Below are positions 41,144 to 55,000 of a DNA stretch of 64,000 nucleotides, one piece after another. A program made the translations under genes and the position numbers. Where the stretch lies: positions 5,201,535-5,265,534 of the forward strand of contig PTFA01000028.1 of NCBI GenBank assembly GCA_003342895.1. The letters are read 5' to 3'. Below the pieces are notes generated by a model. The model searched no databases and was not told the DNA's origin. It saw only the letters and a program-made list of their open reading frames with translations. The stretch comes from Casuarius casuarius. Its lineage: Eukaryota > Chordata > Aves > Casuariiformes > Casuariidae. Each line of letters opens with the position of its first letter. The stretch's first letter is position 1.

Positions 41144-41967
41144 AAAAAAAGCCAAGTCCATTCTGAAACGTTTGAGAATCACTTACAGAAGAGTCGTGAT
41201 GATGCGACCATTTCTGCAGATAGGAAGCCAAAGCAGAGAGGCAAAGGGCTTACTAAATGTCATACTGTTATATTAAGGAGACAGAAATAGAACAAACCCT
41301 GTTTTACGTCATCATCACGAGGCTCTTCTCAAGCTTCTCAAGTCTGATATTCCTTCCATTATCTAGCCTAGAAACTACGTACCTATGAATGTGCTTCAGC
41401 AACCAGAACTGTAGCTGAGATGAATAAACAGAACAAAAAATCAAAGACAAGTTTTTACAATCTGTGCCTAGGCACACCCATACCTAAACTTTTCCAAGTC
41501 TCATTTCTATAAAATGGTCATTAAGCCAAAATAAGATACAGGAATCAGAGCACAGGAAAACAAAATTAAATAAATTACTCTAAGCATAAAAAAAAAGACT
41601 GGCCCTCCTTCATTCAGTCCTAGATTTTGAATTGTTATTTTTAATAAATGAAATATCATGCTGTAATTCCAGAATGCATGACACTGCATTTCACAGCACA
41701 CTAGAATTGCTAATACAGTAAATTTCATATAATTTATTAGCATGCTTGTTGGTACTGGACTGAGTTATTGTTTTTAGATTCCATGTGTAACTTTAAAATT
41801 CACTATATTAATATTATATTCTTGTTAAATTACATGTCTTGAATGGGCAGTGTCAAAAATATCAAATCTTAAGGTAGCAACATTTCACAAGACCACTGAG
41901 AAGAGAAACTACTACAAACAGACAACAGTCTCTAGAGAACGATATTAAAGTAAGTATTCAAGGAGAC

Positions 41968-42002
41968 CATGGGCCAAGTTCTACTCAGGCCTGCACTCTC
42001 CA
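41968..42002. repeat. Fragment of an ancient amniote interspersed repeat
   Basis: GGGCCAAGTTCTACTCAGG is close to the widespread 'gggccaaattctgctct' opening of old amniote repeats. The rest is not recognisable. Confidence 0.4.
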
Positions 42003-43951
42003 CATGTCTGAGCAAAACCGTCAGTGAATAATTAAGAAAACAGATTGAGAATATAAAGACAAACTTTCTTCATAATAATAATAAAAAAAAGAATTACTGC
42101 CGCAGCAGCTGTCTTACGTAGATTTGTTTTTTCTAGTTTTGCTACACTTTTTTCTTTTTCTTCTTTTCCATAGAACTTCCTACAGTCTCTATGTGAGACT
42201 TGCCATCAGGAAACTGTTGTTTATCATGAATTCCATTACTCAGTTATTTCCAGATTCCAGAAAAAGTGATCCAAAAAATGCTTTTGTTAGCAGTGTTCTA
42301 TCCTATAACAGAACTGATGAATTTTTCAAATAATTTTTTGAAATATGTCATAAATTAAAATGTGCTAATACTGATTACCAATTTTGTTCAATAAGAAGGA
42401 AGTATACACACAGATTGGTGATTTAAAAAAAGGAAAAATAAATGGGATGAGGACACCTTTCTAAGTAAGAATCATGGCAGTTGGTCAGTTCTACTCAATT
42501 CCCTTAGAGTCCCATCTGCAGCCTAAGCAGGACGGTCCCTCTGTGTTTCACAGGTATTAGTATGACATGAATGTCCCTGAGGTAGAGTTGCTAAAGCCAT
42601 CAGGAAAATGGTCATCAAAAAAACTCAGGAACAAACAAAACCTGCTTGATAACCAAACAGCAGAAGTTGAATGGGTGGGAATGCCAGGGAGGGAGACCTA
42701 GGAAATGTTTACATTAAAAATAATGTTGTCTTGACATATGTGCAAAACAGTACTTTATTATCATACTCCCAACAGATTTGACAGTTTCAGGAAGGGATAT
42801 GAACTGTATTCAATTTCCAGAAAGAAATAGGCTCAATGCGTTCTGGAAAACTAGTTGAATTTCAGCAGATGTTTTCAACATCCCTCGTATACAATTTCTT
42901 TTTCTTCTTCTCAGGATTAACTTTTCCAATAAACAACAACAAAAAGTTATCTGCAGGGAAGGATATTCTCCTCGTTTAAAAAAATCTTTAGAGACTATGA
43001 ACTTTTTAATTTTCAGCTGCATTAAATTTTGCCCCCCAATGAATCTTTATGAAAATATTTTCTCTTCCTGTATTATTTGTCTAAGAGGTGGATTTAAAAA
43101 TGATCCAGTAAGGGACAACTGCAACCTTCTACCAACGAGACAAAACAGAGGACAGAGGTTTAAGTACACTTCATGCCCTAAGCAAGTTAATATTACATTC
43201 TCAAAACTAAAGGCCATTAAATAGGGTTTTCAAATATATTTTTGAATGGTGGAAAAAACAAAGATAAATAAGGAGTAAGGTACAATCGAGCTAAGGAGTT
43301 TGTGCTGATACTTCAGTATTAATTGCATACGTTCTTCCTCCAACTTTCTGCACCATTACATACGCAACTCCGGGCAGCAGTTAGCACTAGCAGATGCAAA
43401 AGATGCTTACTTAAAAAAGTTTGTATTAATTTACTATTTATAATATAGTACTATCCAGATGCTTCACACACACTCACAACACCAGTATGTTTGTAATCAA
43501 AAAGTGTTTGAGTACAAAAATACGGACAACACTCAGTTTGTATTTCTATTTTGCATAAAATACAATTTAAAAAGGAGTATAAAAAGCCCTCATCAGCCTA
43601 CCCTTGGTATTATTAAAATATTTTTCATACAGCAGTACTTGATTTTATCATGGATATTACCTATATTCTACCAGAATACCATTCTAATATCTTAGGACAA
43701 TAAGATATTAAGATATTACTTTTAAAGACATTATAATAGGCATCTTTTAAGTATTTTAGGAAGTATATATAGCACACGAAAACATCCAGCTTTTGGTCAG
43801 ACATGTTACTTCATTTCCTCCCAATTATTCCACTCCACTGAAAGCTAACCATATTCTTTCACTGTTGTTAATGCTCTCCTCATAAGTCCTTCCACGTTAC
43901 ATAGCCGTGTGCTCCGATTACTGTGCCGAGGGGAGCACTGCCCCTAAACGG

Positions 43952-44065
43952 GACTGCAGTGGCATGATCAGAGCACGGGACTTGGGTGTCAGGAATTCAT
44001 GCCAATACGTCACTGGGTGTCCTTGATTAAGTCACACCTTCATTGATCTCATGCTGTTTTAAAAA
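43952..44065 (+). repeat. MIR SINE fragment
   Basis: The order is the MIR one: CAGTGGCATGATCAGAGCAC, GGGACTTGGGTGTCAGG, the B-box-like region, then CACTGGGTGTCCTTGATTAA, GTCACACCTTC and CATTGATCTC. It is a tRNA-derived SINE of great age, in forward orientation. Confidence 0.7.
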
Positions 44066-46325
44066 TCAATGCAATTGGCATTTTGGTGTTTACCTAGTAT
44101 TCATTAAAAATTCAGCTAGTAACATTTGCTCACTTAGCAGCCCAGGCCACTCAGCTCATTATTCTCATTAAATACTTTTTCCTTGGTCTGCCTGCATAAA
44201 TTAGTGAAAAAAATATTGTTGCCTTCTGCTTCATTTCCACTACGTATTTAGACACACGAATTTCAATGGATAGAAAGAGGCTACTTGCACGTTTGTTTGG
44301 AGGCCATAATGCTCTCCTTCCTCTTAATAGCTTTGGGAATCAATCTCACAGCCCCCACAACTTAAGATAGAGAGGGCCAGAAGGGTACACAAAAAGAATT
44401 CCTCTGGGGGACTGAGAAAAAGAATAAGTCTGTCTCAAGAAATAAAATGAGAACTATTTCTTTCAGGTGGTACATGCCTACTTGGACATAAAGTTGTTGG
44501 CTCCATATTTGAGCTCTGTGCATGGCTCTACTTTCTGTACAAGGGAGCCCTCATCACACCCAGGGTAGAAAGCAAGACGCAATGACAGTTTTGGCAATTC
44601 CTGACAAAAAGTCCTTCTCAATCTATACACATTTCTTCTAGTTCTTTCACTGACAGCTTATTTTTGAGATTTGTTTTCCTGGACTTTCTGATGGCCCTAT
44701 TTGCAACAAATGATTTTCACGCATAGGCTAACACATCTTCAGACAGATCTAGAGAGCACAACACAGATCCCATGCTTTTGAAATAAGTCAGCGTGCTGTA
44801 GTATACGGCAGAAAGACTGTTTTTTACCTTTTCCTCCCCTTCTGCCTAGCACATCTGAAAATGAGCTCAAGCTCTTTTTTAGTTCCAGCAGCTGCCTATA
44901 ATGGAAAAAATGAAGATTGGCTGTTGCCAGAAAAGTGGGCAGTAAGAAATAACAGATGTGAAGTTTCGACAGCATCCCCGGCCAGCTCAGTCTCACAGGC
45001 AGCTTCCGAGCCGGAGCTCCCCTTGGGCTGCGGGCTCTCGGAGGCCTGCTTGCATTTCGAGCAGCTGAGCTATGCCGCCGGTTTCGCTGGATTTACTCGG
45101 TGACCTCAGCAGCGCGTGTAACTGACAGGAAATATTCATATCCTTGCAAACACCTGTGGGCTGTTTGTGAAAGATCTCTGATTAAAGTTAGTCACTAATT
45201 TTCCAAAATCATTTTAACATTTCACTTGTCTTCCTCTTTCCCCCTCTCTTCCCTTTTATTTCGCAGACACTTAGGGTGAGCAAGGAAGAAAAGACAGTTC
45301 CCTCAACACAAAATCTTATTACATAAGACTCGCAAAGAAAATAAGATCTAAGAAACCAATCTAATCTGGTGTATACCTTTTTAAGAGAAAGGGCAGTGGA
45401 TGAAAAATGCCCTTCAGAGTTAACTTGAATTACAGAAATCATTTTCAAAGAAGAATGAAGTTTCTTCAGGGTTTAAAGGGGAAATCATGAATATAAGAAC
45501 TGTAGAATATATCACATCAAAGGCAGCTTCTGTCAGCTCAATTTGTAAGATTAAGTAGACTTCAATTTAAAGTAATACTGAATAAAACAAAAGTTATATT
45601 TAGGCATCAGAAATATGTCTAGAAAGTGCAGTGTGGATCACAAAGATGACTGCTACTTCAGAAAAGCCAATTATAAAGCAACAGTAGAAAAAGAAATACT
45701 TTCAGTGAAGAATAGGGAGCAGCAGCAACTAACAGCAAGCAGAAACGAAGTTGGGCTATCACAAGCCATTGCTCTGATATGTTCAAAATCTGGTCATAAA
45801 ACGCAGCTCTTAGGGAGCATTCATTTTCATGCTGCGTCTCATCTGGCGTAGTTACTACCTGTTGCCGAAAGAAACAGTACCATCCTCACCACCTATTTCC
45901 AGCTGCTGATTCCCCATTTGTTCCTTGTGTTGAGTCTAGTAATTTCACAGCCACAGGACGAGCCAGGCCAGCATAGTTATCTGATGCAGCTTTCCTTGCC
46001 AGGAAGCTAGGTCTTTTGTTGAATCAGCTACTTATCTTGAACTCACCTTGGGGAGAGGGGCTGATGCAAGAGAGGGAAAGAACAGGCTGAAGTGGTCCTG
46101 CCCCTTTTGGCATCAGCCTGCCATTGCATAAGACCAGCTGCAACACTAAACCATGCTCTGGATAGTATGACTAGCTTTCTTCTTTCAGAATGAATAATCA
46201 AGTGTCTTCAAGATGCCATGTCACACAGTGAGCCCCTGAGATTTAATGTCACAGCATGAAAGAAATTCTGTAAGTGAAAATAATCACACAACAACAACTG
46301 AAGGCATCCACAGACACCAACGTAT
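44066..46325. other. Intronic, no gene seen
   Basis: A GC-richer patch lies at 44970-45115. Open frames at 44739-45103 on the two strands overlap one another and resemble no known protein. Confidence 0.6.
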
Positions 46326-46329
46326 AGTG

Positions 46330-46492
46330 AGACACATGAAGAGACAGTATCAGGACCAAAGGACTTGAAATCTAAACAGACAAAACAAGTAAGAAATGAA
46401 GTAACTGTAGCAGGTTAACAACAGAAGTAGAACTAGAACGCAAGGGTCGTTACAGGCAGCCCTAAGCCACTAAGCCACACTTCTTCCTGCAG
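46330..46492 (-). repeat. MIR SINE fragment
   Basis: Read on the plus strand it has GACACATGAAGAGACAG, later GAAATGAAGTAACTGT, ACAGAAGTAGAACTAGAACG and AAGCCACTAAGCCACACTTC. This is the reversed MIR order (tail, then core, then the tRNA-like head). Confidence 0.6.
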
Positions 46493-49400
46493 CTGCAACT
46501 GCTATTTACTCATTGCTTGCAGTGTGGCACCCCCATGTCAAGAACTGCACACGCTTCTAGAAATAAAAATCATTTGTTGTTCCATAAGCAAGTTATCAGT
46601 TCAGCCTGGTTTACAGCATCTAAAAGCTCCTCATGCTTTCCCAAGGAAAGACCTCCTAACCTCAATATTTTCTCAACTCAGTAGCTCATCCTCTCCCCTC
46701 TAATGATACACAAAAGCAAAGAGAGTGTTATGAAAAAAAGATCCACTGCTATTTCTGTCACTATTAAACAGAAGTGGGGCACTGTTTTAGGTTAGTGATT
46801 TTAAAATACTTCAAAATTCTCAAAAGAAGGAACAAAGAAAAACTGTCTGGAATTAACACACACACACACAGTAGAGAGGTTGCTGTTACTAGCTTCACAT
46901 ATTACAGCCCACATAGAAAAAGTAGTACAAATGCATAACTTGCTATTTATTCTGGTTGCTAACAAAACAAACAAACAAAAAAGTAAAACCAGTAACACTG
47001 GCTACAGCTCCATTTTTGGCTTCCATGGGAGAAAAAAAATCTCCTATCTCCATATTATTACATACAAAACCAAAAACCCCCAAACAAACAAAAATACAAA
47101 AACCACCCTCCTGCCCCCATCTGTATCCTTCCACTGTGATCTAAGTAGGATTAACACACAGTGGCTCTTTAGTTACATCAAACCTATTAAGAATTTTTCT
47201 ATTTTGGGCTTAAGGTACGGCAGGGCTTCATCAGAACCCTAAAACATAATTCTTGAAGTCAAACACTGCCATGAGGCAGACAAACAAATTATATGGTTAA
47301 ACAGGGATAAGATGGCAGCTGGAACACCTTGAGTAAGCCATGGCTGTCCTTTCTCTAATGGCTGTCAGGACATAAGCAAAGAGCTTCAGAAAGACACTTT
47401 ACTTGCTTTCCTTCACCTTGGTTTCTCCCAGTTGTTTCCAACGCCAGAAGTACAACCCTCATCTTCCAATCCCAAGTGATATCATAGGCAGGAAAAGGAG
47501 GTATGTATTTTCACCTGAAGAACCACCAGACTGGCTGGGCAGAATCTCCTTCCACAGTTATAGTCACATGCAACTTAGCAGAGTATGTCACATCAACTGG
47601 CCGGTTTCAGAGTAGCTGAGCTGTGAAAAGCCTGTGGTCCAAGAACTACAGCCATGCATCAGCCTATGGCAAAAACATTGGCAAGTGGCTGGTGAAACTT
47701 CAGCTATGAGAAGAGGGAATCAGACCTCCAAATCTGCAGGGACCAGACTCCTTATTATCCATCAGAGTCTCCAGGCTGACATTCCTCAACTACAGTTAAG
47801 CCTGCTGCCTTCCAGAGATGTTCAAGACCAATGTCTAGAGCAGCACCCAACTCTTCCTGCAGCATCAGACTGGAGTGTGGATTAATGTCAGTTGTGATGT
47901 CAGAGACCAGGATGGAGCTTAGTACCCCTACACTGATCAATGCTTGATGAATATTATTTTAATTTTACAAATAATAACTGGTGATTGTTGCCTAATCCAA
48001 TTTCAGGGTCTGTCTTTCATGCATGTGTTTGTTGTTTTCACAGTTACTCCCAAATAGTATGGATCTATCACCACTGGTATCAAGAGAAGAATTTCCCATC
48101 GGCTTTGCCAGAAGTGAAAGTCCTGAGGTACCTTTCTGTCACTGTATAGAAGAGACTTCCTATCAGACTGCGTTAATTTATTAACGATAGATAATTAAAT
48201 AATCATTTCTTGCTAGATGAAAGTTGCTGATCTTATAACTCAATGCTGAAAATATTCCCAGAGAAGTAGAATACTTGTTCCAAAAGTCACAGTTAACAGC
48301 ATATCAAAAGAACAACATTACGTCAAAGTTTTGGCTCATCCATGCCCAGCTCAGCTTAGGTCAACCTCTTCCAAACAAAATGTATATAAAAAAGGCATAT
48401 TAGCCTGTATCTCACTCCTATTGCAACACAATGCAGCATACATACAGGTTGGTGAATGCTATTCACTCACAAGTATGTGAATGCTATTAAATAGAAACCT
48501 TGGGCAGAAAAGGAGAGGAAAGAGTGAACAAAATATCAAAGATTTAATTAAAAGCTTATCAGAAAGTAATTTTATCCTTTAAATTTTCATCTCTGTTGTT
48601 TATTTCTTGCTTCCAGTTACAATTTTATTACGAATACTTCGAAAGAATTGCGACTGAAGTGAAAAATCTTTAAGTGTTTTCCTATTCTCAAATATGTCCT
48701 CAAGACAACTTTCGTAATGCCTATGAAGAAAATTCAGACAGCTAGGCTCAGCGACAGATCTGGAAACTATTCTATTTACATATTTAGTTATGAAAAAAGT
48801 TACAATTTCAGATTTCTTTTAACATGTTAGATCTGCACAGAGCAAACCTTATTAGCTGTGCAATCTGCTGACAGTCGCTCAAGTCTTTGTTTAAGTTAGC
48901 TTCACATTCTTTATGCATGTGCTAGTATTTTTGTTATAGTTGCTATGCATTTCACGGTTCCCATCTTAACTGGTCAAAGACATGTTACTGTAAAATAACT
49001 CATGCTTAATCTGTAACAGTATCCAATAAGCAGGTTTAAATTATTAAGAACTCTCTTTAATTCTCAACTAGCAGCTCCTTAAAGAGCATCAAATGAATGA
49101 ATCCTTATATTCATTGTTGCACAAAGCTGTATAAATTGCCTACGATGTGTCACGGCCAGAGGACCATGAAGTACACAGTTCAGTTTTCATTCCTAAGAAG
49201 AGCTGTGAAAGCGTTGGATGGCATCTTGGTGACCCAAAATATGAGCAAGGTTCCAATTTAACAAAAGGTGGTGCTTCAGCTTTTCCCTTACTCAATAAAC
49301 TCTTAAGCACTTCCTTAGTTTCTATACAAATAGCATTTTAACTGTATTTCAATAGCCCTTAAGCATATCCTCAAATTCTCTGATGAATCAGAACCCCATG

Positions 49401-51568
49401 TCAGAGCATCCCACCGGAAGGGTCACCATATTAACCATAAAATAACAAGTATCAGCACTCTGTAAAGGAGGAAATGATTTCAGTTCAAAATCATGCAATT
49501 AAATGTCAGTAAAGTATTAGAAGTTGCTTCATATGAGCTAGTAAGTTGTTTATAAGATTACTTATAAACACATTTGAGTCACCAACAAGCAGCAGTCATA
49601 AGCAAGTTTCTTGGAGTTATTTTTAAAACGCTATGTACATTTTCTTTAAATTTCCCTGAAAACATAGATATGTTTAGCATGACAGAAAGATAGCTTTTAT
49701 TTTCAGAATTTTAGGACAGATGACTTTTGAATACTGGGCCTATGGTCACCTGGCCAATTATCGGTCTATGCAAAGAGAGGCACAGACCGGAATTCTCCCT
49801 CGTACACTTGTAAAGAATCTTTCTAATTGTTAGAGCTTTTTGTGGGACCACATAATCGATATAGTGGAGTGATACCTTTTGGAGTAACACATCGATTTGA
49901 TGTGGTGGAGCACTTGTGTGGTCTGGAACACTTAACTTACACAGCATGAAGAAGTGTGTCACATTATCACATAGGTAAAGAAAGCCACACAGATCCATAC
50001 ACACATGGGTATTTAAGTGAGACTGAGACTAGCTGATGAGATATAGCGTGGTTTGAATTCTTTCTGGCATAGCTCTTCATGATCCTGAAGTTTAAATGTG
50101 GCTCCTCTCAAGTCTATCACTTCAGGCAAGAGCAAAACATGGATTTTTCAATGGGAACTTGAATGTTGTTTGGATCTATCTGCATCTGTCCCCATGACCA
50201 AAAATATCCTAGATAACTGAATACATTCAAAGTTGTCAAGAATCTGTAACATTTATTCTGGAGCGCTGCCTGAACTAATGTAAATATCAGAAACTGTACC
50301 ACTACAGAAAATTCACTAGAAAAAGTATTTGACATCTGACATTTTAAAAGTTCTTCCTTCCTCCCTTCCTGCATGCTTCTGTAGTCACAGTAGGCACATA
50401 ATCGGCACATAGGACGCAAAGGAACAGCAATGAGCAGGGCGTAGGGGATCAACAAGATGATCTATCTTTACAAAGGACACCACGATTTGCAGAAAGAACT
50501 AGGAACCACAGAAATAAGCTTGGGGGTTTAAAGAAAGAAAAAAATTCAGCTTTCAGTAATTTATTAACTCGCTTAGGTTTCCATGTATTCTAGAATCATG
50601 TCCTATTTTATAATTGTTTAATGTATGTACTGTCATAGTTCTGAGAAGTCTGTATTCAGGCACCACTTATTAAATACAACAGGTCATGGTGTATGTTACT
50701 ACTTTAACAAGTATAGATTAAGTTACTCTGCTTGAAATATTTCAAGTTCAGTCATTCAAGTTCAGTATTTTCTAACCCAAGGCTGGGGGAAAAGAAGTTT
50801 CACTCATCAAAAGCAATCACTGAGACAATATCCTCTTCACCTTCTTAAAATTTCTGCTTTAAAATTAGATGAATGCTCTGGACAGAAAATTAGGCTAAGA
50901 AAAAAATATTTAAGAGGAATAATCTGCTGCACATCTTCCATCTCTCAAACACCAGTCAAACTTCAGAGTCAGACAGCATGCAGAAACACCAGCTAAAGTA
51001 ATCTGAATTTGTTTTACTCACCTGTGTTCCAAGTCTTCAGATCAACCACTTAGGTCAACCACTTCAGAAGTCTGGCAATACCTAGAAAAATAATTGATGT
51101 AAAATGTAAGAAGTGTACGGAGCCAAAAACATTAAAACACTATTTATGATAAGTACTAGTGGCTGGAATACTAGAACTCTGCTTGTAAAAGGTTATATGC
51201 ACATGGATAACATTTCACTATCACGACACTTCTGCTTTGTTAGAAATGCAGCATTCTGGACATCACTCCAAACCACCAAGGAACTAAGAAAAATAAGCAT
51301 GCGTGAAAGAGTAATGCATAAACCACTAAGCATGTTCCAAATTGCATGTTTTCCTCTATTCTATTAATGTATGTCAAAATTTGAAACTATATTTAAAGTG
51401 ATTTGCATATTCGATTCCAAATTGTAACAGTATTATAAATTTTGGTGTAATTCAGGAAGAAGTTTCTAAAATGTTGGAATAAAAAATACAAGACTATGAT
51501 AGCACGTTCAACTCCACAAGCTTATGGAATACACCTCCCAAACCTTTTCCCCACACACATGCTTTTCC
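46493..51568. other. Intronic, no gene seen
   Basis: It holds short CA runs (46858-46869), A/C-rich simple sequence (46965-47105) and a duplicated GTGAATGCTATT (48452-48463 and 48478-48489). A 49740-50000 segment has an open minus frame of 97 codons without family resemblance. No gene is supported. Confidence 0.6.
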
Positions 51569-51569
51569 C

Positions 51570-52320
51570 GAAATTCAGCAAGGACAAACACAAAGTCCTG
51601 TACCTGGGATGGACTAACTCCTTGTACAGGCTGGGGACTGACTACCTGGGGAGTAGCTCTGCTGAAACGGAGTTGGGGATCGTGATGGACAGTTGGCTAA
51701 AAATGAGTCAGCAGTGTGGTCTGGCAGCAAGGAAGGCCAAGAATATCCTGGCCTACATTAACAGGAGCTTTGCTGGTAGATACCCAATTTTTCCCCTTCA
51801 TCCAAAACTTCTTACATTGCATCTGGAATACCATGTTCAGTTTTGCCCCCCAGTACAAGAAAAGTGTCGATAAAATTGAGCAAGTCCAGTGGAGGGCCAT
51901 CAAGATGGTCAGAGAGCTGGAGGACATGCCCTGTGAGGATGGACTCCCTCGGCCTGGAGAAAGGAGGACTTGGGGGAAGGAAACCTAATAGCAGCCTTCA
52001 AACACCTAAGAGGACGCTACCAAGTAAAGAGCCTTGGTCCATTTTTTGAGGTGCACAGTGGGAGAATGAGAGACAACAGTCATAAATTTAAACAGGGGAA
52101 GTTCATACTAGATATAAGAATTTTTTTTTCACTATAAGAACAATTAAGCATTACAGCAGCTTGCCCAGAAAAGCTGTGAAATCTTGTATGTTTTGGAGAC
52201 CCAAATGGCCAAAGGGCTGAGCAAGCTGGTTTGACTTCAGTACTGACCCTGCTTTGAACAGGAGGTTGGACTAGAGACCTCCTGGGATCCCTTCCAACCA
52301 GAAGGATTCTATGATTCTGA
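51570..52320 (+). mobile_element. CR1 LINE, 5'-truncated copy with intact 3' end
   Basis: This is the 3' end of a chicken repeat 1 non-LTR retrotransposon. Its reading frame encodes the C-terminal part of the CR1 reverse transcriptase ORF: FSKDKHKVLYLGW near 51573, GIVMDSWLKMSQQCGLAARK, then NILAYINRSFAGR. A single-base gain in the C run near 51845-51850 shifts the frame; the match then resumes as PQYKKSVDKIEQVQWRA and LEDMPCEDGL. Further decay follows (AAFKHLRGRYQ, then GPFFEVHSGRMRDNSHKF). The short 3' UTR ends GGTTGGACTAGAGACCTCC and the terminal ATTCTATGATTCTGA. It is dead: truncated and frame-shifted. It is the least diverged CR1 in the window and lies antisense to LHFPL2. Confidence 0.93.
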
Positions 52321-54560
52321 ACTACAGGTTTTCCTAGAATGAGGAAAACTTAATTTTTATCCATAGATCAGGACAGGACATACAGAGAACTTCTCTTTAT
52401 CTACAAGAATAAAATGACTCAGCAAGTCAGTAGGATCTAATGAAGAGGTATAAACTGATTTTTGAGAACATGGTTTCACAAAGGAAAATCTGTGCAGGAC
52501 TCTTAATCAAAGCATGCTGCTGAGAACAGATGGAGGAAAACATACTGGGGGTACTGGAAAGTCAAGCAAGGCCTCAAATTGCCTTTGAATTCCAGGCACA
52601 TAGCATATTCCACCAGAGAAGTTAAGGGGACTGGATCAAGCAGCTTTGATCCAACTTCTCCCTTCTGTTTCTAAAGCAGTTAATGTACACGACAATGAAA
52701 ATACAGCAATGCTTAGAGAGGCAGAGACTAACTACATGTCATAAATAAAAAAGGTTGAATCATTTTCTTTTAAACCCTGACCTGTTCAAGCATCTAACTA
52801 CAAGATCAATTTTAAATATGGAAAAATCAGTGGATTGCTCAGACAATTAGAATTAAGTGGCGCTTTTAGACAAGTTTTTTTGCATGGAGTCCTGGCTCCT
52901 AAGGTAAATAAAGTGATATGGACAGGATAAGATAGGATCAGCCTGTAAAGGCAAAAGAACCTTTTTTCATACATCTATCCACCTGCCAAAAGCACAGCCA
53001 TGATTTTCCTCACCCAAACACAACAAATACCAAAAAAAGGAGGGGAGCAAGCACTCTATTAAAAAGAAAGACAGTTTTTTGTCTAATAGATTTGTGACAA
53101 AACTAGCAAGAAAACTCACATGTCTTCCACTCTCCCCATAACCACACAGGCAGTGCACTTTCCTCTATATCCCAGATGGCTAAAACCAAACCAAAATACT
53201 CCCAAGCACATCAGAATTAAAAAAAAAAAAAAAAAAAAATAGTCTATGGTCACTTTCTCTCTCAAGAACTCTTTCTTACAAATTTCACAATAGCTCATAC
53301 TGATTTTTACAATAGTTGGCAAAAGAGAGAGCGAGAACTCCACTTCTTCCTTTCTACTAAACCAGTTGTAAATTTTGCTGTGGCATTCTCTCTCTCCCCC
53401 CTCCAAAGAAAACATGACATTCTTAATTTTTAGGTACTTCCTCATTTGTGAATAGGAAATATTTTAGTATAATTCAGGGAGAGTCTTCTATATTCTATAG
53501 CAGGCAGAACTGTGGATTTAATATTTTTATTTACAGTCAACAGGAGAAGCAAATAAGCTAGACACTATTAACACAACACAGACATTTTGATAACATCCCT
53601 TTGTCACATATACTGACTTTTTGCACAACGGGAACCACGTATACTTAGGCTCCTAAGCAAAAATGAAAAAAGAATGCAGTTATATCCACTGTATCTTAAA
53701 ACATCTCCTTCAAATAGCTTTTTTTTCAGATATACTACTGTGCAGTACTTCCATGTATTATACAACAGTAATTATCCAAATCAAAGAAATATATACTTAC
53801 TTCAGGAAAGTTTGTATGACCAATTATGTCACTATGAATAGAAATAATTCAGTCAATGGGTTCTTTGTCTTTTGCTATCAATGCAGAACAGTATAAAATT
53901 TAAAAAACATACTATTTAATAGGCGCCGTTACGGCTAGCTTCAGAAATAACAGCAAAACAAGAAAGGGAAAGTATTTTCTTAAGAGACATACTGCTAAGC
54001 AGGTTAAAAAACATTATAGATTAATTACAATGCTAAACAACACAGAAAACACTAACAGCTCAAGACAGACAATAGATTTTTTAACATTTCTTCCCAAGCT
54101 AATTATTCCCTCTCACATACAGATGAAAAAATAAGGTTCAGTTTTTGTTTTCTCCATTACTATCTACCTCATTTACTAAGTATAGAAGATCATACTACCT
54201 ATCTATACAATTTAAAGCAAATTCAAATTAGCATACTATATAGAGTAATATTACAACTTGCAAGCTGTTTCAATGAGAAAAAAGTTCTCACTTTTTATAC
54301 TACTGAAAATATTTCACCCAAAAGCACCTGATCTGAAGTTTACACCTAATAAAAGCCAGATGTACTTCTAATACACTGCTGATCCACGTTCTTAATTCCA
54401 GTTTTCCCACCACACCACCCTGCCCAAGAAAGCGGCGCAGGCTAGTTTTACACATCATTAAAATGTTTAAACCAAATATTACATTTTTATAATCCTAGCA
54501 ATTCCCACAAAACTAAACAGAATAAATGCAGAGGCATTAACAGACCTACACTGTGAATGA
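52321..54560. other. Intronic, no gene seen
   Basis: AT-rich. A 21-base A run lies at 53219-53239. No coding or RNA gene is recognised. Confidence 0.6.
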
Positions 54561-54564
54561 GAAA

Positions 54565-54838
54565 GATCCCTCAGCCTGTTCCCTAATTCAACAAGCACCT
54601 GAGTGATCAGTGAATCAAATTACTGTTTCTTTAACAAATAAGCCAATACTAACTAAAGTAAGAGATACACAAATACATTTTTAGCAAAGTTACTCTCTAA
54701 ATGAATATTATCTTACAGTGTTTATTTTATATGTTTAAAACTTTATTGGAAATTAATAATATGAAACATCAATGAGTCCAGTCCCACACTCTCTGAAATC
54801 AGTGGGAACTTTTGCCATTAGTGTTAAATGGGAGGATA
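54565..54838. repeat. Ancient amniote interspersed repeat, two pieces
   Basis: ATTCAACAAGCACCTGAG (about 54583-54604) and, further on, GAGTCCAGTCCCACACTC with TCAGTGGGAACTTTTGCC (54775-54820) match in order the 'attcagcaaagcacttaag' and 'agtcaatgggagttttgcc' motifs of an old dispersed amniote repeat. The middle is not recognisable. I cannot give the family name. Confidence 0.45.
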
Positions 54839-54904
54839 AAAGGACATGCACTGTCCATTTTCAAGGCTGCGTAAAAATATTGAACAAGTTCACTTTTATA
54901 ACTA

Positions 54905-55000
54905 GCTTCTCAAGCTGTATGCCCATTTCACAGACGGGGACAGCGCAGCAGAGGCAAGTCACCTCCCACGAGCGGCACACGGCGCCTTACGCCACGGCCA
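54905..55000 (-). repeat. Possible MIR SINE fragment at the CpG island edge
   Basis: The plus strand has GCCCATTTCACAGACGGGGA, then GCAGAGGCAAGTCACCTCCC, the reverse complement of the MIR core (AGGTGACTTGCC, CTCTGC, CCCCGTCTGTGAAATGGG). The GC-richer bases suggest that it has been drawn into the CpG island composition. Confidence 0.55.

Larger units (their letters stand above)
39275..43950. other. Intronic, no gene seen
   Basis: It holds a second G-quadruplex motif (41125-41143) and an ancient repeat piece (41968-42002). A minus-strand open frame at 40361-40690 has one hydrophobic segment but no family resemblance. The block at 40690-41100 is somewhat GC-richer and unidentified. Confidence 0.6.
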
